From NCBI GenBank assembly GCA_036924285.1, contig JAYKYS010000012.1, forward strand, positions 10,416,001 through 10,480,000: DNA of 64,000 bases, written 5' to 3'. The translations under genes and the position numbers were made by a program. This DNA is from Asterella californica (taxonomy: Eukaryota > Streptophyta > Marchantiopsida > Marchantiales > Aytoniaceae). Position 1 is the stretch's first letter. Each line of letters begins with the position of its first letter. The notes below the pieces were generated by a model, which worked only from the letters and a program-made list of their open reading frames with translations, was not told where the DNA came from and searched no databases. This document shows, in pieces, positions 12,019-24,774 of the stretch.

Positions 12019-12950
12019 CTCAATGGGTAAGTGTTTAAGTAGGAAATTATTGGTTTATTCGTGTATAGCACTTTTAGTATTATACATTCTACCATATTGT
12101 GTTTGTGCATTAAATGTAGAAACTCGGAACCTTCAGTAGTTGAATCTTGTGAAACTACCTTAGAGATGAATATAGTATTGTATATTGAAAAGCCTCAAGA
12201 TTATATAAAAGATATGTTGACATACCAATTATTATCCAAACAATATATATACAAATAATAATGAATGAGAGATTTCTGATCCTTGTATTCCTTTCAAGTT
12301 CATCAACAATAGTAGAACGTATTATGATGTTCCAACCAGATATTATAACTCTGAACGGGTTTCAGGGTCTACCATATCATATATTGGTCTAGATATCAAA
12401 CAATTAGTTTATATATCTTAATTTAAACTACGAAAGATATTCTTCTGTAATATACTGGTGTATATGTCTATGATTATTTTACATTATATAAAACATTTAT
12501 GCATAAGTACTTAAATCGATTACTTAAGAAAAATTATGGAAGAGACATGACCGTATATACACAACTGACCATTGGAAGACATTTTATGTTCAATATTAAG
12601 ACGAATGGAGTGACTTTTGGTTTGCAGTCCATCTTCATTCAATATTTAATCTCCATAAAATTTTTTAATTCAATAACAAATTTGATGGTATATGCTTGCA
12701 GTTCATGTTGTTTCAGACTGTATTATTACTACTAGTTTTATAAGCTGTAAAGCATGATAATGATAAATTCTTTTAAACAAAAGACATTATTAACATATGA
12801 AATATACCTACAGAATATTGGCGTTATCGTTTACGGTTCGAGTATATGCATAAAAGAGATTCCTAGTAATAAAGCTAACAAGCTTTATAAACCGTACCAC
12901 ACGCAGAGGAAATGGTGATGTATCTCATCAAACAACAAAAAAGTACTAAA

Positions 12951-15074
12951 AGAGTTTCATCTGCAAAACAATCTAGGCTCAAAAGTAATGAATGATTCCG
13001 GCACGAAATCACTCCATCTAGTTATCTATCACCAAATAACGTTGAACTTGGGTGAGACCACCTAAACTCACTCGTATACCCAATACTATGACGGTGTAAC
13101 TATAACGGCCGTGATTTGAACGAGAATTTTGTCCTCGACAACAGTGACCGACATACCGACATATTCTCCAACCTACTATAGAAGTGCCCTAAAAAAGCAC
13201 TACCCTATTCAATTTTAACTTTGTCTATTGCGATTAAATTTTTATTCCTAATAAGCCGAACGCACACACCGATTGATTACTAGGGCTGGCGACTGAAACT
13301 GCATTTAGTTCCTGACGTGGTGCTGCAGTCGTTCAAAACAAGTGATACTATCGATTGTTCAGCGAGGGGAGTTCCAGTGGAACAAGAGACCACCGATCAA
13401 TGGACTACCTCGACGAACCCAACGCTAAAGATGTACATAATCGAGAGTTTTTCACTATCCGGGATGGAACAGTGTCGATACCATTGGTACGAATACCCTC
13501 ATCCACTGCAACACGAGACAATACATTCCAGCGATGATTGACTACTCGTAGTGTCACTGCTCACCTCTTACCACTCTTAGAATTTAAGAAAGAAAGAACG
13601 CACATCGTCAGGGGCACTTCAGGTGTAGTGGAAGTTTGGAACTGCCTACCCTCATCAAGCCCCTAGGCTCTCGGAAACGGTTGGTACGACTAGTGCAACC
13701 AAGCGTGTTGACAACTCCCAATGACAATATTGGGAGATCTGGTCCTTCACCCTCAACGGCAAACTAATCTAGAGCGACGAAGCCGACATAAGAGCGTCAC
13801 GAAGACTCAAAGCGCAAGTCGTTATGTAACCACCGTAATCACTCGATGCTTGCTTCCGGGAGACAAGGCTTTCCTCGGGCGACAGTTCTAGTTCTGCACC
13901 CTAGTGTCATCTTGGGTTGGCAGCCTACACCCTGTCTGTCAACTAGATCATGTTCCTACCAACCAGCAAAAGCAGGATCGACTTCTTACATGTCCTTGAC
14001 AGGTCGTATACACGCTATACATCCTGACCTGCGGGGCCACACAAGTCCACGTGGTATATCAAAGTATAGATACCGAAACAACGTCAACGACAATGTAGAC
14101 AATATCATTCGTAACTCAACCCTATTAACTCAACTTCACTTTGGGGACGAATGACATGAGGCTGAAATCTAATCTAAGCAGTCAAAATAACGGACAAGAA
14201 ACTGAAACAGTACTTTCTACTCTGACTATAGATAAGCATCTGTATACTGTCATGCTGTCGAATGAAATAAGCCGGAAGGATTATCAAACTAACAATCATG
14301 GACTTATTTTTGTCACTCTCTCTTCATCACAACTCTATGCATCTATTCAATCTTCAGGTATTGATGCCACACTCCAAACCTGAAATTTCGCTCTTCAGAG
14401 AGGCACATAGTAACTCTTTCATCCACCATCATTCGGAGGCATCACTGGCACACTTGCCCGTTGCACCACAAATTGCAAACTTCAACACTTCGCGACTATT
14501 CCTATTGTACTGTCTCAACCCCGTTCTATCCCAAGAACATTTCTCAGAATCTCAATTTGAAAGCTGGCTTGCCAGATCAGTATCAACATGACACTCTTTA
14601 CATAGCTTAAGGCGAGCTTTATAAGCAGGGCACATTCTCACATAGCAAAAAGGGCAATTGCCAGGACTGGTTCGTGTCCTTCTATACTTACAAGGTCTAT
14701 CAACTAACTACCCAAAAATTGCAGTTGATCAACGGAATGGTTACGCTCCTTCCCTTTCTATTTGATCAGGGAACAATGCTACATCTCTAACTGGCTCTTC
14801 CCTCTGAAACTTTCAAGGCACCAATGACCAGCTTCCCATTTCCCCACTTCGCACTCACAAACGAGTAACGAGCATCAAGTTTCTCGATTTTTTCCTGGAG
14901 TTGGTGCGTTTAGGGATCCATCCCAAAAGAAGAGGTTCCAGCTCGGTCGGAGTAGTCTGCAATACCTGTTGACTGCGGGAACGGGACACTAAGACCTGTA
15001 CGCTTCGCAGAAAGACGGAACTTGAATGCAGTAGTCTTCACGTGATCTCAGGATCAAATGGCCTACAGATCCTC
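12951..15074. other. No recognisable gene; several short overlapping ORFs
   Basis: GC rises from about 13.0 kb. Plus-strand ORFs at 13317-13541, 13846-14154, 14141-14383 and 14298-14591 are each under 105 codons, overlap in different frames, and show no motif that I can name. The last part probably includes the 3' UTR of the minus-strand SUMO protease. Degenerate transposon sequence is possible for 13.3-14.2 kb, but nothing confirms it. Confidence 0.4.
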
Positions 15075-18000
15075 TCAGTAATCCACCTTCTTCAACTCCG
15101 AATGGTCCATTTTCCTCACGTCTCCAAGTTCGACATACACTTGTAAGCTTTCATCCATTATCAAATGCGCGTAATCTGACTCCATCTTGCCGGACGTTGC
15201 CTTCCCTCTTGAATCCCCACCGGTTGGATGCCCTGAAGCGGAATCCCCAGGATCAATTTTATTGCCTATGAGTCGACTACCATCCCCATGTTGGCTGCCA
15301 TTGTGAGTTGAAAAATCTGGTGAGGGTGATGACTCAACACTAACATATTCTGTTGAAGACTGACCTGGAGAGTGGGCATGTTCAGATCGTTCTGTCGCTC
15401 TCCGGAGGACTTGCATAGCCTCCGGTGCTCTCCCAGATTTGTTCAAATCATGACCACAAACTTGAAAAGCATTACTAGGTGAATCTGCGGAATGTTGATA
15501 AAGTACAGCCGTATTCTGCAAGAAGTATGGCGAGTATTAAGAGAATTATATGTCCTTAAATTCTTGGTGCAACGTGTACTTGTTTGGCGTAAAACATACC
15601 AAACAAGAGTTACAGATCAGAAACACACATCAAACACCTTAGCATCAAAATCCAGATAAACGCAGGGTAGTACATTTTGGCTCCAAGTTGTCAGGCATAA
15701 CCTCGATGGGTTCCATGTTGCGACTATCTTGTGCTGCACAGGCATCGAATAAACCTTCCAGTAGATCCAGAATCTCCTTCCTGAGCTGTGAAGCTTTACT
15801 GGGTTTGAACCAATTTCGACCAAACTGTGATTGACAGCAATTTAAAAGTTAGCCAAAGCTTAAGGAACGATTGTAGTGGTTCAGTCTTGCAACATCAACA
15901 AGGTTTACAATTGAACGACCTCGACATCACTGACATCGGATACCGCAATTACCTTGCATCCAATAGTTGAAAGTAGCTGAATAAAAAGAAACTAATATAA
16001 TTAAACGAACTATCACCTTTTCACAGTACATGGAAACTTCACTTCTAAATTATCCTCTTACCAGATTGCCCTGGTCCAAATCCCTTAGTTTGAATTTTGT
16101 CGGTGCTTCTTGAAGAAAACACTGAATGTAATGCAGAAGGAAAAGTCCACAGTCGGATTCGTTATCTTGTTGAGGTACCTGACAGCAATCAACGGACAAG
16201 AGCCAAGACCTAAACGAATAAGATTCTACACACATGAGTTCTGGCAGCTGCAGTTCCGACGAACAGTAGCGGTTTTTAAGTGTAACGACGACGTGACTAG
16301 AAGTTAAGACAGCTGGCAGACTCTTACATTCAATCTCGACTAGCACCAAGTTTCACTTACATGGGAGTAAGTGAACTGTATAGCCAATTAAGCTGTGCAT
16401 ATAAAGCTTGAGATACAACGATAAAGCAACAAAAACACAATGTGCCGACTCTAGCCGATTTTACAGTATGGTACTGGATTCATTACCTGGACCTTCTTTG
16501 TTAAGAAATCGTCCGTAGATATGCTCTGACAAGAGACTATCCCATTCCCATTCCCATCCTCTTCCGCTTGGTGGGCCCATTCAGCCACTAAGTACCTGCC
16601 GTTTCGAGATATAAAAGCAACTCAATGACGAAATTAACTAACACCAATTGACGTAATTTGTTTAACTTAAACAGCTGCGTATTGACTGATCATTCAATAA
16701 CCAAGCCAGTATACCAACCATACGACAAGAACTAGAACAATGTATAATTCGGCCCCTTCATCCAGAAGTTGAAGCTTACATTTTCAGTAATCTGAATACG
16801 CCTGCACTTTTGTGACCTGGATTCATAGAATCGAGATGGAGAATACATCGATCTGATCCGCCGTCTAGACTGGCACCAGGGTTGCAGACAATAGCTAAAC
16901 TCCAATGCCACCTGCAAGCCAAAAATATTCTATTGTGGATGTAGCTTTTGATCTACAACAACCTAACACATGAAGATGAAGGTAACAGAGTAAAGAGACA
17001 AGAGAAACTAACTAAGTGCTGGATACGACAACGCCCCATATCAGAAACTTCTGAAATAGAGGGGAAACCGCACTACCAGACACTGTTACTACAGTCAAAA
17101 TAGTTGCAAACTGCTCTCCGCGTGAGTAAAGGTACATGACACGATACTGACCCTTAGGGGAAAACATAGAGAAATCGAGAATGCGGATGGACTAGAATGG
17201 AAGTTGCGGGGAACCAGCATCATATCCACTTCTGGCAAGGGGTACAAGCTTCACAGTAGAACTTACTTTTCATGTATTGGAACGAAAAGGTAATCCTTTT
17301 CAAAAATGTTTGTGCCTTTGGTCCACTTTCTCAGCTTTGACAGATCAGGACCGTGTTTCTTACTCGGCTGCTGCTTGGATCATGGTCCCAGTGCAAAGGC
17401 AGACACGTTTAGTCCACTATGGAATACTACCCATATTCCCCCAAGCTCTATGCAACTGTGCAGTCCCTAAGAAAAAGGTGAAACATTTTCCATCCCGGCA
17501 CTGTAATCCTCCTGGCATAGAACTTCCTTCGCATGCTATATCGTTCTGTGTGCTAGATACTTTCTACGGTCCACTTATCTCACTTGAAAATCAGTATGAT
17601 GATCAAAATATCAAGCATCAAAGAACAACTGGGTTTTCCTTCTACCTGTGCAGTGGCAGTCTCAAAAAGCTTTTTGTAGAAAAAGCTGTTAAAGAAATGA
17701 AACCTTTGCTTCTGTTCAGGCTTTAGGAATTCCGGCCTCTGCATGTACCTATTACACAACATAAGGATATGAGTGTGCGACAGGGAACGAAGGCGGGACC
17801 AGAAGAACTGAACTTGTACAAAAGGAAAACAAGAGACAAACCACTTACTTTATGTAAAAATCGATTACTGTGTCATTTAGAAACTCCAAAGGGGCAAGCC
17901 GTTGAAGATCTTGATAGTCAACTTCAACCGCTTCAGGGTCATCCTTAGATGGATAGGCTAATTTGAGATCTTCCATCCTGAAAAGATACGGGCATAACAT

Positions 18001-21000
18001 GACGTACGATGTAGTCATCAGTGACTGCACCAACTCACGTTAGTTGCAAAACCAATGAGCTCTTTCAAGTAATATCCTGTTTAGAGACTGCTCTATGGGA
18101 AACGTAAATGTCCGGTAAAACTAGTCAAACGATACTTGAGAGAAAAATGTCTGAGGCGTTGTTTTGTTTGGGGATTAACGATGGCTGACGATCATCACCC
18201 GTTTCGAATATTGACGTTTATGTAAAAACAAGGATAATATTCAGCAAGGAATCAATGAAGGCACTGAATGTCGAATGTCAAAACAATACTATGATAAAGA
18301 CCTTCAACACACAAAAGAATTCTTCGTAGCGAGATGAAAACTTTGACGCTCCGAGTACCTCCGTGCGTTTGTGTTCCGTAGTGAATAGCATTTCTGTTGC
18401 TCTGAAGGCGATGGTATCAAAACAGCGTTCACGTCCCCTGTATCCTTGTCCTCATCGTCAGAGGAAAAGAGCTCCACAACTGAACCCTGCCACAAAGATG
18501 ACGCACAGAACCTCTCTAACCATCTCATTCAGGGGAAAACATCTGAAGCTCAATCTATGATTGAGCTCAGTAAGGAATAAACGCACCGGAATTCCTCAGA
18601 TTTGCAATCGTACAAGAATCGAATGTATGAAATAAAGGCTTCTCACCTTAGGCTCTTCGCCATTAGGAGTACGCCGACGTCGTTTCACACCACCACACTT
18701 CTTAACGCAGACACCATCGGAGGATTCAGAAGACTGAAAAATGGAAATCAAGAACGTTCAGCCGCATATACGAGCAGATGCCCTCATGGGGAACACAGTT
18801 CAACTACCAACCTACGGCTGCTCGAAACTACATATTAAATTCCGACGCAAGCAAGATACAAACTAGTACTGGACGGTAAGGAACTTCAGTGCACATTACA
18901 CAGCTTTATCTCTACAGTTTTAAATATCCGTATGAGTGTGTACACACGTTGTCTGGTTGTCGGTGTTTTGAGGAGAGCAAGTGAGAACCACCAAGGCCGA
19001 ACTGCTTTCTGTAGAACAAGAACCGAAGACTACAATCAGAAAGAACTCTGCGACAGTCAGATTCGTTAATGATTGTCCGTTCACGTACTTGTAAACTGAT
19101 AAAGAAGAGAAATACCTATAACATGTAAGTAATGATTCATCCGGAAGGATGGCAGCTCAGCTAAGGAGCAAGAACCACGCTCAAAGACAAGGGTAACACC
19201 CAGTGGAAGTACATTTATTCATACGTCGAGAATGGCAGATTTTAGTACAGAGGTAAAAACGGGCTCAAGTACAGACTAAGTTCTAGAACATGTAATATAT
19301 GAATCGTCCTGGAGAATGGCAGGTCAGCTAAGGAGCAAGAAACACGTCACGTCACAGACAGAGGTAACACCCAGTAGAGTAACCCAGTGAAGTACATAGA
19401 AAGTTCTAGAAAAGAAAGGTAGCCTGTGTGCTATCATGGAGCGTCAAGTTAGCGTAACCCTGCAACCTGAGGGACTGACTAGTGGGAATGTGAAGTGCGG
19501 CGCACATTGCCTTGAGATGGTGCCCCTAGGTATGTAAGTGCGAAGTAGTGACAAGTTTAGTATGCCGTGCAAGCTGGAACTGAAAACCAAGGCTAAAATA
19601 CAGTAAGATGAAGACCGCAACGAAAAGTTAGCGTACGAAGTCGGAAGTTACGAACAAGATAAAAACAACCAGTGAGTCAGAAGAATATACGACAATTTAT
19701 AGCACTCAAGTAATTGACACAGCTGTAGGTTATGAGTAGGTGTACACTCAAGAACCTAACTACCACAAGATACAAGCAGAGCATGCAACAGAACACTCTC
19801 CCTCGCATGTACCTCAACCTGCTTTCTGACTTCATCAGCACCCAACAAGGAAGGAAAAGTTGGGAAGATGTTAGTTTAAATGAGTTGAAGAGCAAAGATA
19901 TATGAAATCAGCTATCAGACAGGCAAAAGATACAGAACAGAGAACAGAGGAAGAACTTTTGCCACAGGGTCACTGATGCATGTAGGTACTGAGTAGGTGT
20001 ACACTCAAGAACCTAATTACCACAAAGGTGAACTATACTTCTTTTGTACTATGTACAAAGAAGTAGCAAAGAGGGGTGTGAATGTGCGCTGACTTTAAAC
20101 ATAAAGTTATATTCGTACGTCGAGAATGGCAGATACACTCAAGGACCACTTAGATCCGTGTCTTCTCTTCTTACTTCCATTCTACATATCGCACATCGTA
20201 TAACTTTTGTTTTGATCAATACTCCTTTGCTTTACAGATTTTGCTCTAAATCGTTAATCCTGAATCCACCCTCTACGCTGTAATTTACTAATCCTAGGTG
20301 GTTATTAAAAATCCCACGCCCACATTTAGGTCATTGTGGATTAGTTTTCAAGCAAAATACAGCAAGAGTGAAATAAAGTAAAGAGCCTCAAGAGCGAATA
20401 CAGTGTGCGATTACAAAACCACAAAGAAGAGAGTTAAGAGTACATGAGTTCAAGAACAAAGACTAGTGTGGATCCCACGTAGCATTACCTGTTAATAACA
20501 AAATGAAAATAGAATGGAAGCAGAGGGAAACAGAAACGAGAAACAGGAACGAATCAAGAAACGTGAAGGAATGAAAACCATGGTGCGTTATCAAACAACA
20601 GAAATGGTAGAAGGTCGGAGGAGAACAGATGAAATGGTCCGCATGTAGAACAATATACTGGTATCATACAATACCCAATATTGCTTAGGGACTTACTGGC
20701 TGCAAGATTGGCAGTAGAGTGCGCAATCTGATCCAGTTCCTATGGAGTGAAGATTCGTCGGGCAGACCAGTTTACCGCATCCATGGCAGGCCCTGAATTG
20801 CCTCGATCGCAGTCCCTGTCTAGAAGAGGGACCCGCTTGCTCACCAGAGCCAACTCTGTTCTTATTTTTCACTCTATCATAAAAAGCGTCCTCAGCAACT
20901 GGCGAGGGCTGTAACGAAGGTCCTTTCCCTTTGGCCGGGTAATTAGCATGATCAATCTCTTCACTGTATGGTGATCCACTGTCAGCACAACCTTTGTTTG

Positions 21001-24000
21001 CCTTCTCACTACTATCTGCCTGGATGAAACGAACATTGCAGGATAAGTCTTCAGACCCATCACAATTAAGACAAATCAACTGCGGACATTACCATGGAAA
21101 CCGATATACAGATGCCGAAAAATCATATCTAAATACACGGGAACCCGAAAGAGCAAATTCGAAACACTGACGGCAGCGAGTTTCCAGCGGAAAGTTCCAT
21201 GACGCAAAAATCCTCTAGTCGACAAGCCATGAAATCTTTACCTTAGTTAGCGTCTCTACCATCTTCCGAAGGGTTGTTGCCCGCGTTCGTATAACTCTGC
21301 GCTCCGGCTCCTCGGAGACTGTACGCCCACAGTAATCAATACCTCCACTAGAACAACGGGACTGTGCCATTATCTTCTTCAATACAATCAACAGTCATGA
21401 CCAAGCTTTATAATAGATTAGACAGAGCAGAGAGTAAACGCCAACATGCCGCTTTATTGAATGATCTCTCAAAGTGAAGACCAACAACCTGTAACAGCAT
21501 AAACTACAATCTAAACAATCTCGATGTCCACACCTCTGCACGGTTCGCTAAGCATGTACATACCTCCATTTGCATTATGAAGCTTTGACACCGCTTTTGT
21601 TTCGGGTGCTTTGGTCGATACTGGTGCTACCTGAATGCGCCAAGATATCAAAGAAAGATTTTAATCAGCCTAACCATGAACTCTTTCAGAACAGAAAATC
21701 AGACACTACTTGCTGGGATGGTCCTTCGTCTTCCCTGTGGAACATGAAGGCCTACACTACGTCCTTAATAAGCCATCTCCATATGGGAGGCTGGCAAGAC
21801 TCCTCATTCATGGTTCGACTTAGATCACGGAAGTCGAAACCACATCGCAGACTTCCTAGACAACCCAGGAGATCCTTCTACAACTTGCCTGTGTACAGAA
21901 CTTGAGGACTTCCATCTTCTCACACTCGACGTCCGCCGCCTCTACAACTTCCCTACTTGCGAAGACCGTACACTACAAACTTCTATCAGGTTCCACCTCA
22001 TTCACTTCTCAGAAGGAGCAGCAGAGTCTTTAGCTTATGGTCACTACAACGGACCTCACCCGATTGACTCTGGTGAAAAGACTGAGTTGGATGTTCATTG
22101 TTATATCTAGTTGTGGATCCACATCAAAGGGACGCGGGTTTGTAAAGTTCTTTAGTCTTCCAAGGACGAGAATGAATTTCTCACGAAATTGACTTATGTC
22201 TCCAGTACTCAGTACCCAGCACCTGCACCTCACTTCGTCCTTCAGCACTGCGGCATTTAGGGCCATCCATCTGGAATATCTACGAACGGTCCCAACAAGT
22301 GCGTGCCAAGAAAGCAGCAGAATTCACTTGCGAGACATCTTCTCTTCCTCAGCAAAATGAGATGTAAGAGTAGGAGCACAAGCAGTCCAAACGGCCACCA
22401 ATTTTCTCATTGGATATCATGGACAGAGTCACTTCAGAAATTTGTCGTTTGTGGCAAGACTTCTCACGAAACGCTGAGAGTTTAATTCAAAATGTATCGA
22501 AATGAGTACAAGTACCGATCGAATTAAACGAATCAGGTCCTTGAAACTAAACGAAACCCAACCAGTAAACTAACTTTATCTACCATTTCCCTGGTCAACC
22601 AACCAACCTTTGCAGGAGTCCGGTTGACTGGCTCGTCCATTACCACTCAACAACAGTTGAAAGGTAACTACGGTAAGTAGAACTTGTGCTGAAATGTGAA
22701 ATGTTGGTTGCGTAGCAACCGTCCCTAGGTTTCTGACAGGGTTCTCCATCAGAGTTGGTTCACATGATCAACCGCTCTCTTAATACTCAGAAGACGCTGA
22801 GAAACAGTTACCAACCAGTTCTCATGTCTTTACAACATCAAGGCTTGGAGGAAGAAAATACAGGAAAGCTATGCGTTTTCAAGCAAGTCAGCCCCTGTAG
22901 ACCTATGATCACCAAGCACACCTACTATCGTTAGGTAGAAGCACGTATCAGGGCCATGAATGGGCAATCCTCAAATCAGCATGGTTAGTACCTGTTACCA
23001 AAGTGCTAAGGAGGAAGACGAATACAGGAAAACATTCCGAAGTGCAGGACTAAATGTACTGCCAGCATGACTTATCGGATTTAAAGATCCTCAACTGGAA
23101 AGAGAGGGTTTGAAGACACAATCTGGGTAAGGCAGCCAAATTTCCCATCGGAAACATAGCTATGTCAACTTTACGTGCGTAGGCGTACATGCCTGTAATA
23201 GTGTACTCGGAAGTTCCCAGAAGCCTTTGAGCTCAACCACGCTGTGCATATGACACATGGACAGAGTCACTTCAGAAATTTGTCGTCTGTGGCAAGACTT
23301 CTTACGAAAACGCTGAGAGTTTAATCAAAGTGTATCGAGATGAGTACAAGTACCGATCGAATTAAACGAATCAGGTCCTTGAAACTAAACGAAACCCAAC
23401 CAGTAAACTAATTTTAGGTACCATTCCCCTGGTCAAGAAGAACAACTCATTCAACTGTATGTCGGTTAACTGTACCAATCAAAGTGCGCATATATAACTG
23501 GCTAGTAGAGAGACACACTTCTCACCCGGTAGATCACAGATAGGAGTTTCGAGCTTATGACCCTAAAACAAAGTAGGAAAGGACAATGTATGGAACGTTG
23601 AGTGTGTACGCAGTTTAAAGCAACGCAAGCCATACTGCCAGTCATATAGGCTATAGGAGTAGAGGCACGATCGCCGAAACGTGTGGCTAAAATGAACGTC
23701 AAAGGAAAGCGGAAAAGGGACCAGCACACAAGTCACAAACAACCGACACCCCGAAACACCCAGGCCCAATAAACAGTCAGAAGCTATGGACGCCCTCGCT
23801 TATTCGGCGACGACGGTCGGCAACAGCCATCACTTACCACAAACTCTGTAACTCCTTTTCATCCTTGACATGGTAGCTCCCCTTTTCTAATTCTAGCCCT
23901 TATGTGATTCATGTCCACTGAGAAAACAATTTAACTTGGAATTCTGTTCACCCAGCACGACTGACACAGCTGAGAACTACTTTTTAGTACATTATACTCT

Positions 24001-24774
24001 GAGATACAACGCAATGTGCTCTATGTCCTGCACTTGGACAGTACGGATACTGGTGTACGTTGAGGTAGAGTGCTTGCACTCTACGCGCTTGCCAGAAAAG
24101 GAATGTCTGATTACTCGATGGTCCCAGAGACAAGAGAGCTAGGGTGTAGAGAGACGAAATTGTCAGCTAACCGTGAGGCTATTTGGGTAATGCTTTGAGC
24201 TCGTAGCTCAATTTAGAAGTGGGAATTTACACCTTCTGAATACTTTTCAACTAACTTACAATCCACAACCAGCAAGTGCAAGAGACTCGCCAAATCAGAA
24301 GGTAAACTTAACACAACTTTCAGTCTTGGCCCCGTATTGTAAGCCCTTGTGAGACCGCAAATCCTTCCTTAATGAGCGGTAGATTATCAGCACCAGTAAA
24401 AATCTTCTGAGCTTCTGCGCAAATACCTTAGCTAAACGTTCCTTCTCCTCAGGTTTGGCCTTTTGTTCTTCTTCAAGCTGTCGCTGTTCGATCTTCCTGA
24501 TCCTCAGCTCCTGCTCGAACTCTCCCAGTTTCCTGAGAAGCTTTGTTTGTTTGTCAGGCAGCTGTAAATGACTGACGTGTTCTCTGAACCGCTTGATTTT
24601 TTCTTCCAGATCATACTGACTGCATTTCTTGTGCTTCCGCTCAGCTGGTGGGAGCTCTAAAAATTCATCGTCCACGACGAATTCAAGCTGCGGGCACTCC
24701 TCATCGACAATAACGCTCTGTAAAAGCTTAATATCCAAGGGCTTGTTACCTCTACCAATTGCGGCGTCCGTCAT
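15075..24774 (-). CDS. SUMO protease, ULP1 type (OTS/ULP1c-d like)
   Basis: C48 cysteine protease that removes SUMO from nuclear targets. Exon 1 (24427-24774, MTDAAIGRG) has 'CPQLEFV' and a coiled-coil 'YDLEEKIKRF...LPDKQTKLLRKLGEFEQELRIRK' like the OTS1 N-terminus. Later exons: 18647-18733, about 18310-18486 (acidic ELFSSDDEDKD), 17849-17977 (YPSKDDPEAVEV...APLEFLNDTVIDFYIK), 17646-17748 (HFFNSFFYKKL), 17267-17370 (KLRKWTKG, EKDYLFVPIHE), 16780-16911 (HWSL with catalytic His, ILHLDS with Asp), 16487-16595, 16062-16178 (PQQDNESDCGLF: Gln and catalytic Cys), 15953-15976 (24-nt microexon), 15702-15824 (NWFKPSKASQLRKEI) and the last exon to 15075. Most junctions keep phase. The approximately 150-residue Ser-rich C-terminal tail is extra compared with OTS1. 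The middle exons and total length are unsettled; all catalytic residues are present. Confidence 0.85.
19150..20130. repeat. Intronic dispersed/tandem repeats in the SUMO protease gene
   Basis: Several blocks recur imperfectly. 'cagctaaggagcaagaa...gtaacacccag' occurs at about 19155-19205 and 19320-19375. 'gagtaggtgtacactcaagaacctaa' occurs at about 19735 and 19990. 'cgtacgtcgagaatggcaga' occurs near 19225 and 20115. This purine-rich stretch has no solid ORF and looks like a decayed insertion or local duplications within an intron. Confidence 0.6.
20697..21370 (-). CDS. Cys-rich (zinc-finger-like) exon pair, inside the SUMO protease locus
   Basis: Exon 21242-21370 (MAQSRCSSGG...KMVETLTK) and exon 20697-21079 join in phase: AAG|gtaaag to cag|TTG. 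The second has LICLNCDGSEDLSC and ends with RACHGCGKLVC followed 15 residues later by CALYCQSC, a C-X2-C-X4-C...C-X3-C-X2-C pattern suggestive of metal binding. It ends CCA|gtaagt, an excellent donor in phase 2, so coding continues downstream. They may be middle exons of the SUMO protease (same strand, between its exon 1 and its exon at 18733) or a separate small gene starting at the ATG at 21370. The next confident protease exon needs phase 0, so one exon is missing or the genes are distinct. Family not recognised. Confidence 0.5.
21760..22505 (+). pseudogene. Unidentified plus-strand coding-like stretch
   Basis: Read on the plus strand, an open segment from about 21766 gives ISIWEAGKTPHSWFDLDHGS, continues through EDFHLLTLDVRRLYNFP and IRFHLIHFSEGAAESL, and stops at a TAG near 22110. 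A second open segment (about 22205-22370) reads SIWNIYERSQQVRAKKAAEF and ends at a good gtaaga donor. A third begins MDRVTSEICRLWQDFSRN at 22418. The pieces are protein-like in composition but broken by stops and frame changes. I do not recognise the family. It lies in a long intron of the opposite-strand protease, so it could be a nested gene, a pseudogene or a transposon remnant. Confidence 0.35.
22418..22598 (+). repeat. 181-bp direct repeat, copy 1
   Basis: From 'catggacagagtcacttcag' to 'ccctggtcaa'. It matches 23256-23436 with only a few substitutions and single-base indels. In this copy the first 85 bases are an open MDRVTSEICRLWQDF frame. Confidence 0.85.
23256..23436 (+). repeat. 181-bp direct repeat, copy 2
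   Basis: Second copy, 838 bases downstream of the first in the same orientation. Small indels break the open frame seen in copy 1, suggesting that the duplication post-dates, or was freed from, the coding function. Confidence 0.85.

Larger units (their letters stand above)
8941..12950. repeat. AT-rich repeat island
   Basis: About 4 kb of strongly AT-rich sequence without convincing genes. It holds several palindromes, at least two copies of a hairpin-tipped dispersed repeat (listed separately), a foldback element and a 27-bp tandem duplication. Short ORFs such as 11924-12139 and 12499-12735 are hydrophobic by composition and resemble nothing known. The island separates the amylase and SUMO-protease loci and looks like accumulated non-autonomous transposon debris. 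Confidence 0.6.

Noticed and set aside
19677..19895. Exon reading GADEVRKQVEVHARESVLLHALL on the minus strand
   Set aside because: Protein-like, but no AG acceptor lies between the upstream stop and the segment, so it cannot be joined by canonical splicing.
22030..22266. 78-codon minus-strand ORF as another SUMO protease exon
   Set aside because: It does not resemble the family and is opposite a more protein-like plus-strand frame; no clear splice sites in phase.
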